Assembly (NCBI GenBank): GCA_020632715.1
Contig: JACKFA010000001.1
Span: 1,798,001-1,862,000 of the forward strand
DNA length: 64,000 bases
From: Deltaproteobacteria bacterium
GTDB taxonomy: Bacteria; Myxococcota_A; UBA9042; PHBI01
Reading direction: 5' to 3'
The notes beneath the pieces are model-generated. The model saw nothing but the letters and a program-made list of their open reading frames with translations, did not search any database and was not told the DNA's origin. The translations under genes were made by a program, and so were the position numbers. Below are positions 31,105 through 40,516 of the stretch, piece after piece (positions within the stretch are counted from its first letter, which is position 1; each line of letters opens with the position of its first letter).

Positions 31105-33819
31105 ATGGACAACCTCCCGACCCCCTCCGACGGCCACCGCGTCGCGGTGAACATCGAAGAGGAGATGCGCGGGTCGTATCTCGCCTACGCCATGTCGGTC
31201 ATCATCGGCCGCGCGCTCCCCGACGTGCGCGACGGCCTGAAGCCCGTGCACCGGCGCGTGCTCTACGCGATGTACGAGCAGAAGAACTCGTACAACTCGG
31301 CGTACAAGAAGTCGGCGCGCATCGTCGGCGACGTCATCGGCAAGTACCACCCGCACGGCGATCAGGCCGTGTACGACACGATCGTCCGCATGGCGCAGCC
31401 CTTCTCGCTGCGCTACGTGCTCGTCGACGGACAGGGGAACTTCGGCTCGGTCGACGGCGACCCCGCCGCCGCCATGCGGTACACCGAGATCCGCATGACC
31501 CGGCTCGCCGGGGAGATGCTGAACGACATCGAGAAGGAGACCATCGACTGGCAGGACAACTACGACGGCTCCGAGCAGGAGCCGACGGTCCTGCCGGCCG
31601 GTTTCCCGCAGCTGCTCGTGAACGGTTCGGGCGGCATCGCGGTCGGCATGGCGACGAACATGCCGCCGCACAACCTGCACGAGGTCATCCAGGCGACCAT
31701 CGCGGTCATCGAGGACCCGGACATCGACGTCCTCGACCTCCTGCAGATCATCCCCGGGCCGGACTTCCCGACGGGCGGCTACATCTTCGGGCGGCAGGGG
31801 ATCTTCGAGGCGTACACGACGGGGCGCGGGAAGATCCAGGTCCGCGCGAAGGCGGACATCGAGTACGACGAGAAGGGCGACGAGAAGGCCATCGCCGTCA
31901 CGGAGCTCCCGTACCAGGTGAACAAGGCGCGCCTGCTCGAGACGATCGCGGAGCTCGTGCGCGACAAGAAGATCGAAGGGATCCGGGACCTTCGGGACGA
32001 GAGCGACCGCACCGGGATGCGCATCTACATCGAGCTCAAGAAGGGCGCGATGGCGCAGATCGTGCTGAACAAGCTCTTCGCGATGACGCAGATGCAGACG
32101 ACGTTCGGCATCATCAACCTCGCCATCGTGCAGGGGCAGCCGCGCGTCCTCGCCCTGAAGGAGCTCATCACCCACTTCGTGAACCACCGCCGCGACGTGG
32201 TCACGCGGCGGACGCGCTACGAGCTCAGGAAGGCGGAGGAGCGGATCCACATCCTCGAGGGCTACCTGAAGGCCCTCGCGAACATCGACGAGGTCATCGC
32301 GATCATCAAGGCGAGCGCGAGCCCGGCCGAGGCGCGCGCGGGCCTCATGGCGCGCTTCGAGCTCTCCGAGGTGCAGGCGCAGAGCATCCTCGATCTCCGC
32401 CTCCAGCGCCTGACGGCGATGGAGGTCGAGAAGATCGAGGAGGAGTACCGCGAGGTGCTCGCGCGCATCACGTGGCTCAAGGGGATCCTCGCCGACGACG
32501 GCAAGCTCATGGCGCTCATCGTCGAGGAGCTGCGCGCCATCGACGCGCAGTACACCGACCCGCGCCGCACCGAGATCGTGAACGCCTCGGGCGAGATCGG
32601 CATCGAGGACCTCATCGCCGACGACGACATGGTCGTGACGGTGACGTCGACCGGCTACATCAAGCGCACGCCGCTCGTCGAGTACCGCACGCAGCGCCGC
32701 GGCGGGAAGGGCCGGAGCGGCATGTCGACGAAGGACGCGGACGACGTCACGAACATGTTCGTCGCGTCGAGCCACACGCTGCTCCTCATCTTCACGGACC
32801 GCGGGCAGGTCTACCCGCTCAAGGTGTGGGAGCTGCCGCGCTCGGGGATGGCGGCGACCGGGAAGGCCATCGTCAACCTCATCCAGCTCGAGGACGGGGA
32901 GACGGTGCGGACCATCCTGCCGGTCGAGAGCCTCGACGATCCCGAGTGCTACCTCGTGTTCGCGACGCACCAGGGGACGGTGAAGCGGACGGCGATAACC
33001 CAGTACAAGAACATCCGGAAGGGCGGCATCCGCGCGATCATCCTCGGTGAGGAGGACGATCTCGTCGAGGTGCGGCTCGCGACGGAGCGCGACCACGTGA
33101 TGCTGGTCACGGCGCACGGGCAGGCGATCGTCTTCGCGGTGCCGGACGCGCGCGCGGTCGGGCGGGCGGCGCAGGGGGTGCGGGGGATCCGGCTCCGGAA
33201 GGACGACAGCGTCGTCGCGATGGACATCGTGAACCTCGAGGGGGAGGCCCCGGAGGACGAGGTGCCGAGCGATGACGACGCCGCGGTCGAGGTCGAGGAC
33301 GCCGCCGCGGTCGACGACGACGACGACGACTCGGAGACGCAGGTCGACGAGAGCACGCCGACGGTCGTGCTGGTCACCGAGAAGGGCTACGGGAAGCGCA
33401 CGCCGCTCGAGCTCTTCCGGATCCAGCGGCGCGGCGGGCTCGGGCTCCGCGCGCTGCCGTACTCGGCGCGGAACGGCGCGCTCGTCGCGATGTGCCAGGT
33501 GAAGACGGACGACGACCTGATGCTCGTGACGGACGGCGGCACGATCATCCGGCTCCCGGTGGCCGAGATCCGGGCGTACAGCCGCGCGGCGAAGGGTGTC
33601 CGGATCATCAACCTGAGCAACGAGAAGGTCGTGTCGATCAACCCGGTCCCGGCCTCGGAGGAGGAGGAGGACGACGCGGTGATCGAGGGGGCCGAGGGGC
33701 TCGGCGCGGGCGAGTCGGAGTCCGAGTCCGAGGACGAGGGGCTCGACGGGCTCGTCGACGAGACCCCGGGCGCCGACGCCGACGCGCGCGAGCCGTCCGG
33801 CGACGACGACGGCGAGTAG
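31105..33819 (+). CDS. gyrA: DNA gyrase subunit A
   Basis: 904 residues. The breakage-reunion domain shows YLAYAMSVIIGRALPDVRDGLKPVHRRVLYAM and the catalytic Tyr in AAAMRYTEIR. The C-terminal beta-pinwheel carries the gyrase box QRRGGKG, which separates GyrA from ParC. At the quinolone-pocket position of Ser83 (E. coli) the sequence reads HPHGDQAVYD, so Gln replaces Ser. An acidic insert of about 35 residues (around 715-750, rich in Asp/Glu) interrupts the pinwheel, and the protein ends in an acidic tail. It wraps and cuts DNA together with GyrB to introduce negative supercoils. No gyrB neighbour is in the window. Confidence 0.97.
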   Translation: MDNLPTPSDGHRVAVNIEEEMRGSYLAYAMSVIIGRALPDVRDGLKPVHRRVLYAMYEQKNSYNSAYKKSARIVGDVIGKYHPHGDQAVYDTIVRMAQPFSLRYVLVDGQGNFGSVDGDPAAAMRYTEIRMTRLAGEMLNDIEKETIDWQDNYDGSEQEPTVLPAGFPQLLVNGSGGIAVGMATNMPPHNLHEVIQATIAVIEDPDIDVLDLLQIIPGPDFPTGGYIFGRQGIFEAYTTGRGKIQVRAKADIEYDEKGDEKAIAVTELPYQVNKARLLETIAELVRDKKIEGIRDLRDESDRTGMRIYIELKKGAMAQIVLNKLFAMTQMQTTFGIINLAIVQGQPRVLALKELITHFVNHRRDVVTRRTRYELRKAEERIHILEGYLKALANIDEVIAIIKASASPAEARAGLMARFELSEVQAQSILDLRLQRLTAMEVEKIEEEYREVLARITWLKGILADDGKLMALIVEELRAIDAQYTDPRRTEIVNASGEIGIEDLIADDDMVVTVTSTGYIKRTPLVEYRTQRRGGKGRSGMSTKDADDVTNMFVASSHTLLLIFTDRGQVYPLKVWELPRSGMAATGKAIVNLIQLEDGETVRTILPVESLDDPECYLVFATHQGTVKRTAITQYKNIRKGGIRAIILGEEDDLVEVRLATERDHVMLVTAHGQAIVFAVPDARAVGRAAQGVRGIRLRKDDSVVAMDIVNLEGEAPEDEVPSDDDAAVEVEDAAAVDDDDDDSETQVDESTPTVVLVTEKGYGKRTPLELFRIQRRGGLGLRALPYSARNGALVAMCQVKTDDDLMLVTDGGTIIRLPVAEIRAYSRAAKGVRIINLSNEKVVSINPVPASEEEEDDAVIEGAEGLGAGESESESEDEGLDGLVDETPGADADAREPSGDDDGE

Positions 33820-33828
33820 GCCGTCGGG

Positions 33829-33848
33829 GGCGCGCGATCGCGCGCGCC
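33829..33848 (+). terminator. GC-rich hairpin after gyrA
   Basis: GGCGCGCG-ATCG-CGCGCGCC forms an eight-base stem with a four-base loop ten bases after the gyrA stop, with only a short T run (CTTT) downstream. It is a likely end of the gyrA transcript. Confidence 0.45.
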
Positions 33849-34006
33849 GTGATCTTTGAACGCTGATGGTGAGGCCCGCGCCGGGGTGGCGCGGGAGCCC
33901 GAACCAGCGAGTGCGCTGCGAGACACGCGCTGCTCGGCCCGAGACAGGGCCGGGTGGGGTGTCGGAGCGCCAACCGCCCGCGACGCGCGGGCAGGAGAGT
34001 GAGCGA

Positions 34007-35248
34007 ATGGGCAAGCAGGATACGCAGAAGCAGCAGGCCGGCGACGGCGTCACGGTCGAGCTCCGGCGCGGGAAGTCGAAGCCGTTCTGGCTCGGCCACC
34101 CGTGGATCTTCTCCGGGGCGATCCACGCGGTGCACGGGGATCCGGGGCCGACGGGGGCGCCGTGCAAGGTCGTCGACGAGCGCGGGAACGTGGTCGGGAC
34201 GGGGTTCTACAACCCGCTCGGCAAGATCGCGGTGCGCCTCCTCCAGCACCGCCGCACGACGGATCTCGAGTTCGAGCCGGAGGGCTTCGGGCGGGTGCTC
34301 GATCGGCGGCTGCGCGCGGCGTGGGCGCGGCGGAAGGCGCTGGCGCTGCCGCGGCCGGACACGGACGTGTACCGCGCGGTGAACGCCGAGGGCGACCTCC
34401 TGCCGGGGCTCGTGGTGGACATGCTCGGCGACCTCGCGAGCGTGCAGCTCAACAGCCGCCAGATGTACGACGAGCGGACCCTCGTGACGCGGCTCGTGGC
34501 CGAGGTGACGGGGGCGCGGCAGGTGATGCTGTCGGTGACGGAGACGGCCTCGAAGCTCGAGGGCGTGCCGATCACGGGCGAGATGGGCATCGGCGAGCTC
34601 CCGAGCGGGCTCGAGGTGACGGAGAACGGGATCCGCTACGCGCTCGACCTGGACGCTGCGCAGAAGACGGGGTTCTACGCGGACCAGCGGGAGAACCGCG
34701 CGCGCTTCGCGGCGGTGTCGAAGGGGTCGCGGCTCCTCGACCTCTACTGCTACGTGGGGGGCTTCGGGCTGAACGCGGCGAAGGCGGGCGCGGCGTCGGT
34801 GACGCAGGTCGACAGCTCGAAGCCGGCGACGACGCAGGCGCAGGCGAACGCGGCGCTGAACGGGCTCAGCGGGCTCGAGGTGGTGAACACGGACGCGGTG
34901 ACCTACCTGAAGGAGGCGGTCGCGCGCGGGGACAAGTGGGACCGCATCGTGTGCGACCCGCCGAAGCTCGCGAACGGCCGGGCGCACGTCGAGGAGGCGC
35001 TGAAGAAGTACGCGCGCATCAACACGCTCGCGATGTCGGCGCTCGAGCCGGGCGGGCTCCTGCTCACGTGCAGCTGCAGCCGCCACATCTCGCCGGACGA
35101 GTTCCTGCGCATGCTGACGGAGTCCGGACACCGCCTGCGGCGGTCGATCCAGGTCTTCGAGACGTGGAGCCAGCCGGGCGACCACCCGACGCTCTCGGTG
35201 GCGCCGGAGGGGCGCTACCTGAAGGCGTACCTCGTGGGCGTCGAGTAG
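34007..35248 (+). CDS. Class I SAM-dependent rRNA methyltransferase, RlmI-like
   Basis: 413 residues from the ATG at 34007 with an AGGAGAG site. An N-terminal PUA-type RNA-binding domain (GKSKPFWLGHPWIFSGAI, KVVDERGNVVGTGFYNP) is followed by an EEHEH fold and a Rossmann methyltransferase domain: motif I LLDLYCYVGGFGLNAAKAGA, motif II VTQVDSSK and the catalytic-region CDPPKLA with a later TCSCSRHIS. This is the architecture of the 23S rRNA m5C methyltransferase RlmI/YwbD group. The exact target base is inference. It stands alone between gyrA and the repeat block. Confidence 0.85.
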   Translation: MGKQDTQKQQAGDGVTVELRRGKSKPFWLGHPWIFSGAIHAVHGDPGPTGAPCKVVDERGNVVGTGFYNPLGKIAVRLLQHRRTTDLEFEPEGFGRVLDRRLRAAWARRKALALPRPDTDVYRAVNAEGDLLPGLVVDMLGDLASVQLNSRQMYDERTLVTRLVAEVTGARQVMLSVTETASKLEGVPITGEMGIGELPSGLEVTENGIRYALDLDAAQKTGFYADQRENRARFAAVSKGSRLLDLYCYVGGFGLNAAKAGAASVTQVDSSKPATTQAQANAALNGLSGLEVVNTDAVTYLKEAVARGDKWDRIVCDPPKLANGRAHVEEALKKYARINTLAMSALEPGGLLLTCSCSRHISPDEFLRMLTESGHRLRRSIQVFETWSQPGDHPTLSVAPEGRYLKAYLVGVE

Positions 35249-35315
35249 CGGCCGGTCGTCGGTCCGTCAGGCTAGTCCAGCGGCCTGGAGGGGCGCTCGA
35301 GCTCCGTTTGGGCGG

Positions 35316-35573
35316 ACCACGGAGGCACGGAGGCACGGAGGGTTCAGTGGGGTCCCTGACCCGACCTCTCGCGCCCACTCCGCGACGCTGCGTGGGAGGG
35401 AGGGGAGGGGGGCTCGCTTCGCGGGTCCTCCTCCGTGCTCCTCTGTGTCTCCGCGTCTCCGTGGTTGGCTCCCAGCGAAGCTCAGCATGGCCCCAGAGCG
35501 CTGCAAAGGCACCGGCTCGACGAGAGCATCGAGCCCTCCGTGCCCCCTCCGTGTCTCCGCGTCTCCGTGGTTT
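35316..35573. repeat. Intergenic block with three CCACGGAG-type repeat units
   Basis: The 453-base gap between 35249 and 35701 has no gene. It carries three units built from short CACGGAG/CGCGGAG steps. Unit 1 is at 35316-35342 on the plus strand (ACCACGGAGGCACGGAGG). Units 2 and 3, at 35426-35466 and 35534-35573, are on the minus strand and share CCACGGAGACGCGGAGACAC. A fourth degenerate unit is at 11064-11100. The inverted arrangement could form large hairpins. It is not a CRISPR array. Confidence 0.65.
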
Positions 35574-35701
35574 CTCCCCCACCTGAGCCGGCAGAGCACG
35601 TCATGCTGCAACGCAGCATCCTGTGCCTGGAACAACGCGGAGGCCATGCGTCTTGTGCGGTCGAGAACGATGTGTGCGCCGCACAATCGCGGCGCCGCGT
35701 G

Positions 35702-38148
35702 TCACTTCCGGATGGGCGTCGCGCTCGCCATCTGGAAGTACATGTTCTCGTCGCACTCGATCTTCATCTCCCAGTCCGTGATGTCCTGGAAGCCGGGGAC
35801 GTTCTTCTGCTTGAGCTTCTCGGTCTCGGCCTTGAGATCGCTGCGGATCCCCTGCGCCTTCCCGCGCTCGATGATGAGATAGAACTTGTTCCCGTGGTTG
35901 TACTGCTCGAGGTACGGGCCGAGCTGCTCCTTCTTCCCGAGCGGGATGGCCTCGTTCCAGCTGTAGTACGTCTCGCCGCGCCACGTGATGAGCCACGTGA
36001 CGACGTCCTCCTCGCAGACCGTCTTGTACTCGCCCCGGAGGAGCCCCGTCCCCACGACGCCTTCGAGTGGTCCGGGTCGAGGCTGTCGAGGCCGAGCATC
36101 ACCGTGACCGGCTCGTAGGCGTCGATCGTCTCCTGATCGAGCGGTCGCTTGTGGCAGGTCTCGTAGTACGAGTCGAACAGGTACTTCTGCGACCAGTGCG
36201 GCGAGAGGCTCGGCATGTAGTAGTTCAGCGCCCACGCTGCGGTCGCCGACGCGAGCAGCCCGAGCGCCACGAGCCCCGCCATGCGCGTCTTCACCACGAA
36301 GAAGAGCGCGAGCACGATCACGCTCGCGATGAGCACGAAGCGCCAGAACGTCGTGAACTCGAAGGCCTTCGTCTGCAGGATGGCCTGCAACGTCGGGGAC
36401 GTGTGCTCGTAGAAGTAGCTGTCCTTCCACGTGGTCGTCGCCGTCGACGACACCTTCCCGTCCGCGTCGATCGGCAGCTCCTTCGGGAGCGGCCGATCGT
36501 ACTTGTAGGTCATCAGGTTCCGGAGCTGCTGCGGCTCCTCCTTGATGTCGAGCGCCACCGCGACGACCAGGCCGATCCCGACGAGCGCCGCGAAGCGCGC
36601 GAGCCACGCGCGGTCGTCGAGGATCTCGTCGATGAAGAGCGCCACGATGATCGCGAGCGCCGGCACCGCCGGGAAGATGTAGTGGTGGAACTTCGTCGCC
36701 GACGCCGTGAACAGGAAGAACGTGAACAGGAACCACGACGCGAGGAAGATGTGCGCCTGCACGCGCGCGTCGCGGCTCTTCCCCTTCAGGCGGAAGAGCC
36801 CGAAGAGGGCGAGCGGGACGAACGCGATCCACGGGAAGGTGCCGACGCCGAGCCACTTGATGAAGTGCTCGAACGTGCCGCTGTCGATCTGATGCACCCC
36901 CTCGCCGAGCCGCTTGAACTGATCGTGGATGATGAAGCGGTCCCAGTAGGGCTTCCCGTGCCGGGTGAACATCGCGATGTACCAGGGGAACCCGGTCGCG
37001 ATGAAGATGAGGAGCCCGCGCAGGATCTCGACGCGCAGGAGCGTCCGCCACGCCTGCGACACGAGGAGCCAGATGAGCCCGGCGAGGAACGGGATCCCGG
37101 GCGCGAGGAAGCCCTTCGCGTACATGCTCATCGCGATGAACACGAAGAACGCGACCAGGTAGTACTTCCGCAGCCAGCGGTCCTTGAACGCGTCCGTCAG
37201 GCCACCGGCGCGCGCGCGCTCGCGCCGCCACTGCAGCGCGAACCAGAGCGCCGCGACGCCGAGGATGAGCAGGTAGAAGATCGCGTGCGCGGACCCCTTG
37301 TGGAGGAGCCCCCAGAAGAACGCCTTCGTCGGGGAGAGGTCGGCCGGCGCCGGGTCGTCGAGATCGTTCCACAGCAGGATGTACTGCGGCAGCGTGTTCA
37401 GCAGCACGAACGCGCCCGTGAGCCACGTCCACCGCATGAACTTCTTGTCGCCCATCCTCTCGCGTGGCCCGAACACGGCGAGCATCAAGAAGAACATGCC
37501 TATCGCGAGCATCGCGACGAACGGCATGTCCGTCTGGGCCTGGCGACTCACCATGTAGAAGAACGGCGAGGTCGCGAGCACGAGCGCCGCGAGGAGCCCC
37601 GTCCGCCGCCGCCAGATCTTCGAGACCGCGAGGTACGAGATGTACACCGCGAGGATCGCGAGCAGCGCGTTCGGCAGGCGCAGCGCCCACTCGCCCCGCC
37701 CGATCACGCGCGAGACGATCGCCTCGCTCCAGAAGATGAAGATCGGCTTCGAGAAGAACGGCTCGCCCTGCGGCTTCTCGTCACCCACCGACCCGCGGTA
37801 GCCCCACCAGGGGCTCACCCAGTCATAGGTGTCGAGCATCTCCGTCGTGACGGCGCCGTAGTGCGTCTCCCAGGGATCCCAGAGCCCGAAGGCGCCGAGG
37901 TTCGGCAGGAAGATGAGGCACGCGCCCAGAAACACGAAGAGCCGCACACGGCGCTCGTGCCGTGGCGGCTCCCAGGCCCTGATCGTGTCGACCTCGTCGT
38001 TGAGGATCGGCACCGGCGGGCCATCGCTGACCTCCGGATCCGGCTCCACGACGACCGGGAGCACCTCGGGCACGTCGGAGTGCCCCCCGGCGCCGCGGCG
38101 CTTCGGGAGGGCGTCTTGCTCCAGCGTGTCTGAGGCGCCCGCGGACAC
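35702..38148 (-). CDS. GT-C (family 39-like) membrane glycosyltransferase, frameshifted near its 3' end
   Basis: The frame from GTG 38148 gives a cytosolic N-terminus of about 65 residues, then 10-12 membrane segments. The first loop reads LWDPWETHYGAVTTEMLDT, the acidic motif typical of ArnT/PMT-type lipid-linked sugar transferases. Later features are VIGRGEWALRLPNALLAILAVY, GFPWYIAMFTRHGKPYWDRF and TKFHHYIFPAVPAL. Near 36062 the frame is lost; the sensible sequence (GEYKTVCEEDVVTWLITWRG onward) continues in the -1 frame to the stop at 35702. One added base gives 815 residues. It starts nine bases after rpsI and is probably transcribed with rplM-rpsI. Confidence 0.8.
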
Positions 38149-38157
38149 GGACCCGTT

Positions 38158-38568
38158 CTAGCGCTTCGAGAACTGGAAGCGCTTGCGGGCGCCGGGGCGA
38201 CCGTACTTCTTCCGCTCGACGACGCGCGCGTCGCGCGTCAGGAAGCCGGAGCGCTTGAGCGCCGGGCGGTGCGTCTCGACCGAGACGGCCGCGAGCGCGC
38301 GCGAGATACCGTGCTTCACGGCCTCGGCCTGGCCCGAGAGGCCGCCGCCGCTCACCGTCGCCCAGACGTCCCACTTGCCCTCGGTCTCGGTGACCTGGAA
38401 GGGCTGGTTGATGATCATCAGCAGCGTGGCGCGACGGAAGTACTCGTCGGACTCGCGGCGGTTGATCGTGACCTTGCCGCTGCCGGGGGTGAGGAACACC
38501 CGCGCGCTGGCTTCCTTGCGCCGCCCGGTAGCGTTGACGCGCTGCCCGTTTACTTTCGTATTCGACAT
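38158..38568 (-). CDS. rpsI: 30S ribosomal protein S9
   Basis: 136 residues. The blocks ATGRRKEASARVFLTPGSGKVTINRR, TVSGGGLSGQAEAVKHGISRAL and the tail TRDARVVERKKYGRPGARKRFQFSKR are conserved; the final Lys-Arg of the tail reaches the P-site tRNA. It follows rplM by 11 bases in the usual two-gene operon. Confidence 0.98.
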   Translation of the reverse strand: MSNTKVNGQRVNATGRRKEASARVFLTPGSGKVTINRRESDEYFRRATLLMIINQPFQVTETEGKWDVWATVSGGGLSGQAEAVKHGISRALAAVSVETHRPALKRSGFLTRDARVVERKKYGRPGARKRFQFSKR

Positions 38569-38579
38569 GACTTAGTCGC

Positions 38580-39023
38580 TCACACCTTGGAGAGGTCGAG
38601 GGCCTGGGGCTGCTGCGCCGTGTGCGGATGATCCGGCCCGGCGTAGACCTTGAGCTTCTTCAGCTGCCGACGGCCGAGGGGGCCCTTCGGGAGCATGCCC
38701 TTCACCGCGAGCTCCACGACCTTGGTGCTGTCCTTGGCCAGCGCCTGCGCCGCGGTCATCTCCTTGAGCCCACCGAGGTAGCCGGTGTGGCGGCGGTACA
38801 TCTTGTCCTGCAGCTTGTTGCCGGTGAGGACGAGCTGATCCGCGTTCACCACGACGACGAAGTCGCCGCAGTCGGCGTGGGGGGTGTAGGTCGGGCGGTG
38901 CTTGCCGCGGAGGACGGCCGCGATGCGGGAGGCGGCGCGACCCAGGGTGACGCCCTGGAGGTCGACCACGTGCCAAGCCCGCTCGATGGTGTCGGGAGTG
39001 AAGCTGACGGTGTTCATCGTCAT
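38580..39023 (-). CDS. rplM: 50S ribosomal protein L13
   Basis: 147 residues. It has WHVVDLQGVTLGRAASRIAAVLRGKHRPTYTPHADCGDFVVVVNA, the KMYRRHTGYLGGLKE loop and VKGMLPKGPLGRRQLKKLKVYAG, all L13 signatures. I use the ATG at 39023 because AGGATC sits six bases before it; the ATG at 39017 is the alternative. L13 is an early large-subunit assembly protein. It is the first gene of the rplM-rpsI-glycosyltransferase unit. Confidence 0.97.
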   Translation of the reverse strand: MTMNTVSFTPDTIERAWHVVDLQGVTLGRAASRIAAVLRGKHRPTYTPHADCGDFVVVVNADQLVLTGNKLQDKMYRRHTGYLGGLKEMTAAQALAKDSTKVVELAVKGMLPKGPLGRRQLKKLKVYAGPDHPHTAQQPQALDLSKV

Positions 39024-39089
39024 TCTGATCCTGCAGAGAGACAGGCGTCCGGGCTCGGGAGGAGGACCCCCCGGGCGCGGAGCCGGAAC

Positions 39090-39118
39090 CGTATAGAGGG
39101 GGACGAGGCGGCTGTCAA
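39090..39118 (-). promoter_or_regulatory. Strong sigma-70 promoter for rplM-rpsI
   Basis: Read on the minus strand: TTGACA (39118-39113), a 17-base spacer, then TATACG (39095-39090), about 65 bases before rplM and inside the gap to the metK stop. Confidence 0.75.
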
Positions 39119-39160
39119 CGACAAAGCCACCCGCAGCGCGGGCGGCCGGGCCGCCTCCGT

Positions 39161-40327
39161 TCAGACCGCGGCGCGCAGCGCCTCGGCGCGGTCCGTCTTC
39201 TCCCACGAGAACTCGGAGCGGCCGAAGTGGCCGTACGCGGCGGTCGGGGCGTAGATCGCGCGGCGCAGGTCGAGCTGCTCGATCATGGCGGCCGGGCGGA
39301 AGTCGAAGGTCGCCTTCACGGCGCGCTCGATCTTCTTCACGTCGACCGTCTCGGTGCCGAAGCAGTCGACGAGGACGCTCATCGGCTGCGCGACGCCGAT
39401 CGCGTAGGCGACCTGGACCTCGCAGCGCTTGGCGAGCCCGGCGGCGACGACGTTCTTGGCGACGTAGCGGCCGTAGTAGGCGGCGCTGCGGTCGACCTTG
39501 GAGGGGTCCTTCCCGGAGAAGGCGCCGCCGCCGTGGCGCGCGTAGCCGCCGTAGGTGTCGACGATGATCTTCCGGCCCGTGAGGCCCGCGTCGCCGACGG
39601 GGCCACCGACCACGAAGCGGCCGGTCGGGTTCACGAAGTACTTCGTCTTGTCGTCGAGCAGGGCCGCCGGGAGGATCGGCTGGATCACGGTCTCCATGAC
39701 CGCCGACCGCACCTGATCCCAGCTCGCCGCCTCGGTGTGCTGCGTCGACACGACGACCGCGTCGATGCGCTTCGGCACGCCGTTCTCGTACTCGATCGTG
39801 ACCTGGCTCTTGCTGTCCGGGCGCAGGAAGTCGACGAGGCCGCTCTTCCGCACCTCGGCGAGCTTGTGCACGAGCTGGTGGCTCAGCTGGATCGGCATCG
39901 GCATGAGCTCGGGCGTCTCGTCGCAGGCGAACCCGAACATGAGCCCCTGATCGCCGGCGCCCTGGTCCTTCGTCTCGGCCTCGTAGGTGCCCTTGCCGTC
40001 GACGCCACGCGCGATGTCGGGGCTCTGGCGGCCGATCGCCACGAGGACCGAGCAGGTGTCGGCGTCGAAGCCCGCCATCGGGTCCGTGTAGCCGATCTTG
40101 CGCACCGTCTCGCGGACGATGTCCTGCGCGTTGAAGCGCGCCGACGTCGTGATCTCGCCGCCCACGAGCACGAGGCCCGTCGTGCAGAACGTCTCGCAGG
40201 CGACGCGGGACTGCGGGTCCTCGGCGAGGCACGCGTCGAGGATGGCGTCCGAGACCTGGTCGGACACCTTGTCCGGGTGGCCCTCGCTGACCGATTCCGA
40301 GGTGAAGAAGTAGTCCTTGAGCGCCAT
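39161..40327 (-). CDS. metK: S-adenosylmethionine synthase
   Basis: 388 residues. Motifs: FTSESVSEGHPDKVSDQVSDAILD (ATP and Mg), GAGDQGLMFGFACDE (GAGDQG loop), DKTKYFVNPTGRFVVGGPVGDAGLTGRKIIVDTYGG and the P-loop-like GGGAFSGKDPSKVDRSAAYYGRYVAKN. It makes S-adenosylmethionine from methionine and ATP. It has its own candidate promoter and lies upstream of rplM on the same strand. Confidence 0.98.
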   Translation of the reverse strand: MALKDYFFTSESVSEGHPDKVSDQVSDAILDACLAEDPQSRVACETFCTTGLVLVGGEITTSARFNAQDIVRETVRKIGYTDPMAGFDADTCSVLVAIGRQSPDIARGVDGKGTYEAETKDQGAGDQGLMFGFACDETPELMPMPIQLSHQLVHKLAEVRKSGLVDFLRPDSKSQVTIEYENGVPKRIDAVVVSTQHTEAASWDQVRSAVMETVIQPILPAALLDDKTKYFVNPTGRFVVGGPVGDAGLTGRKIIVDTYGGYARHGGGAFSGKDPSKVDRSAAYYGRYVAKNVVAAGLAKRCEVQVAYAIGVAQPMSVLVDCFGTETVDVKKIERAVKATFDFRPAAMIEQLDLRRAIYAPTAAYGHFGRSEFSWEKTDRAEALRAAV

Positions 40328-40383
40328 GCGCGGTCTCCAGGGGCGTCGAGCGAGCCGGTAGCGGCCCGAAATGGAAGGCGCTT

Positions 40384-40411
40384 CCTACAGCGCCGCGCAC
40401 GCCTCCGTCAA
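40384..40411 (-). promoter_or_regulatory. Candidate promoter for metK
   Basis: On the minus strand TTGACG (40411-40406) is followed after 16 bases by TGTAGG (40389-40384), about 55 bases before the metK ATG. The -35 is good, the -10 weak. I see no SAM-riboswitch-like structure in the leader. Confidence 0.45.
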
Positions 40412-40516
40412 GGACGGTGCGCGCGGAATGTCACGCCCCTCGCGCGAGCCCGGAGCGGCGCCGCCCGCGGCCGAGCGCCCGGTCGGGGCCGCCGGGATCC
40501 ACGCCCGCCGCCGCCG

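Noticed and set aside
35316..35573. Possible CRISPR array
   Set aside because: The units are irregular in spacing, differ in length and change strand, and no cas gene is in the window.
40328..40516. SAM riboswitch upstream of metK
   Set aside because: The leader is short and shows none of the paired elements I would expect; only a weak promoter is visible.
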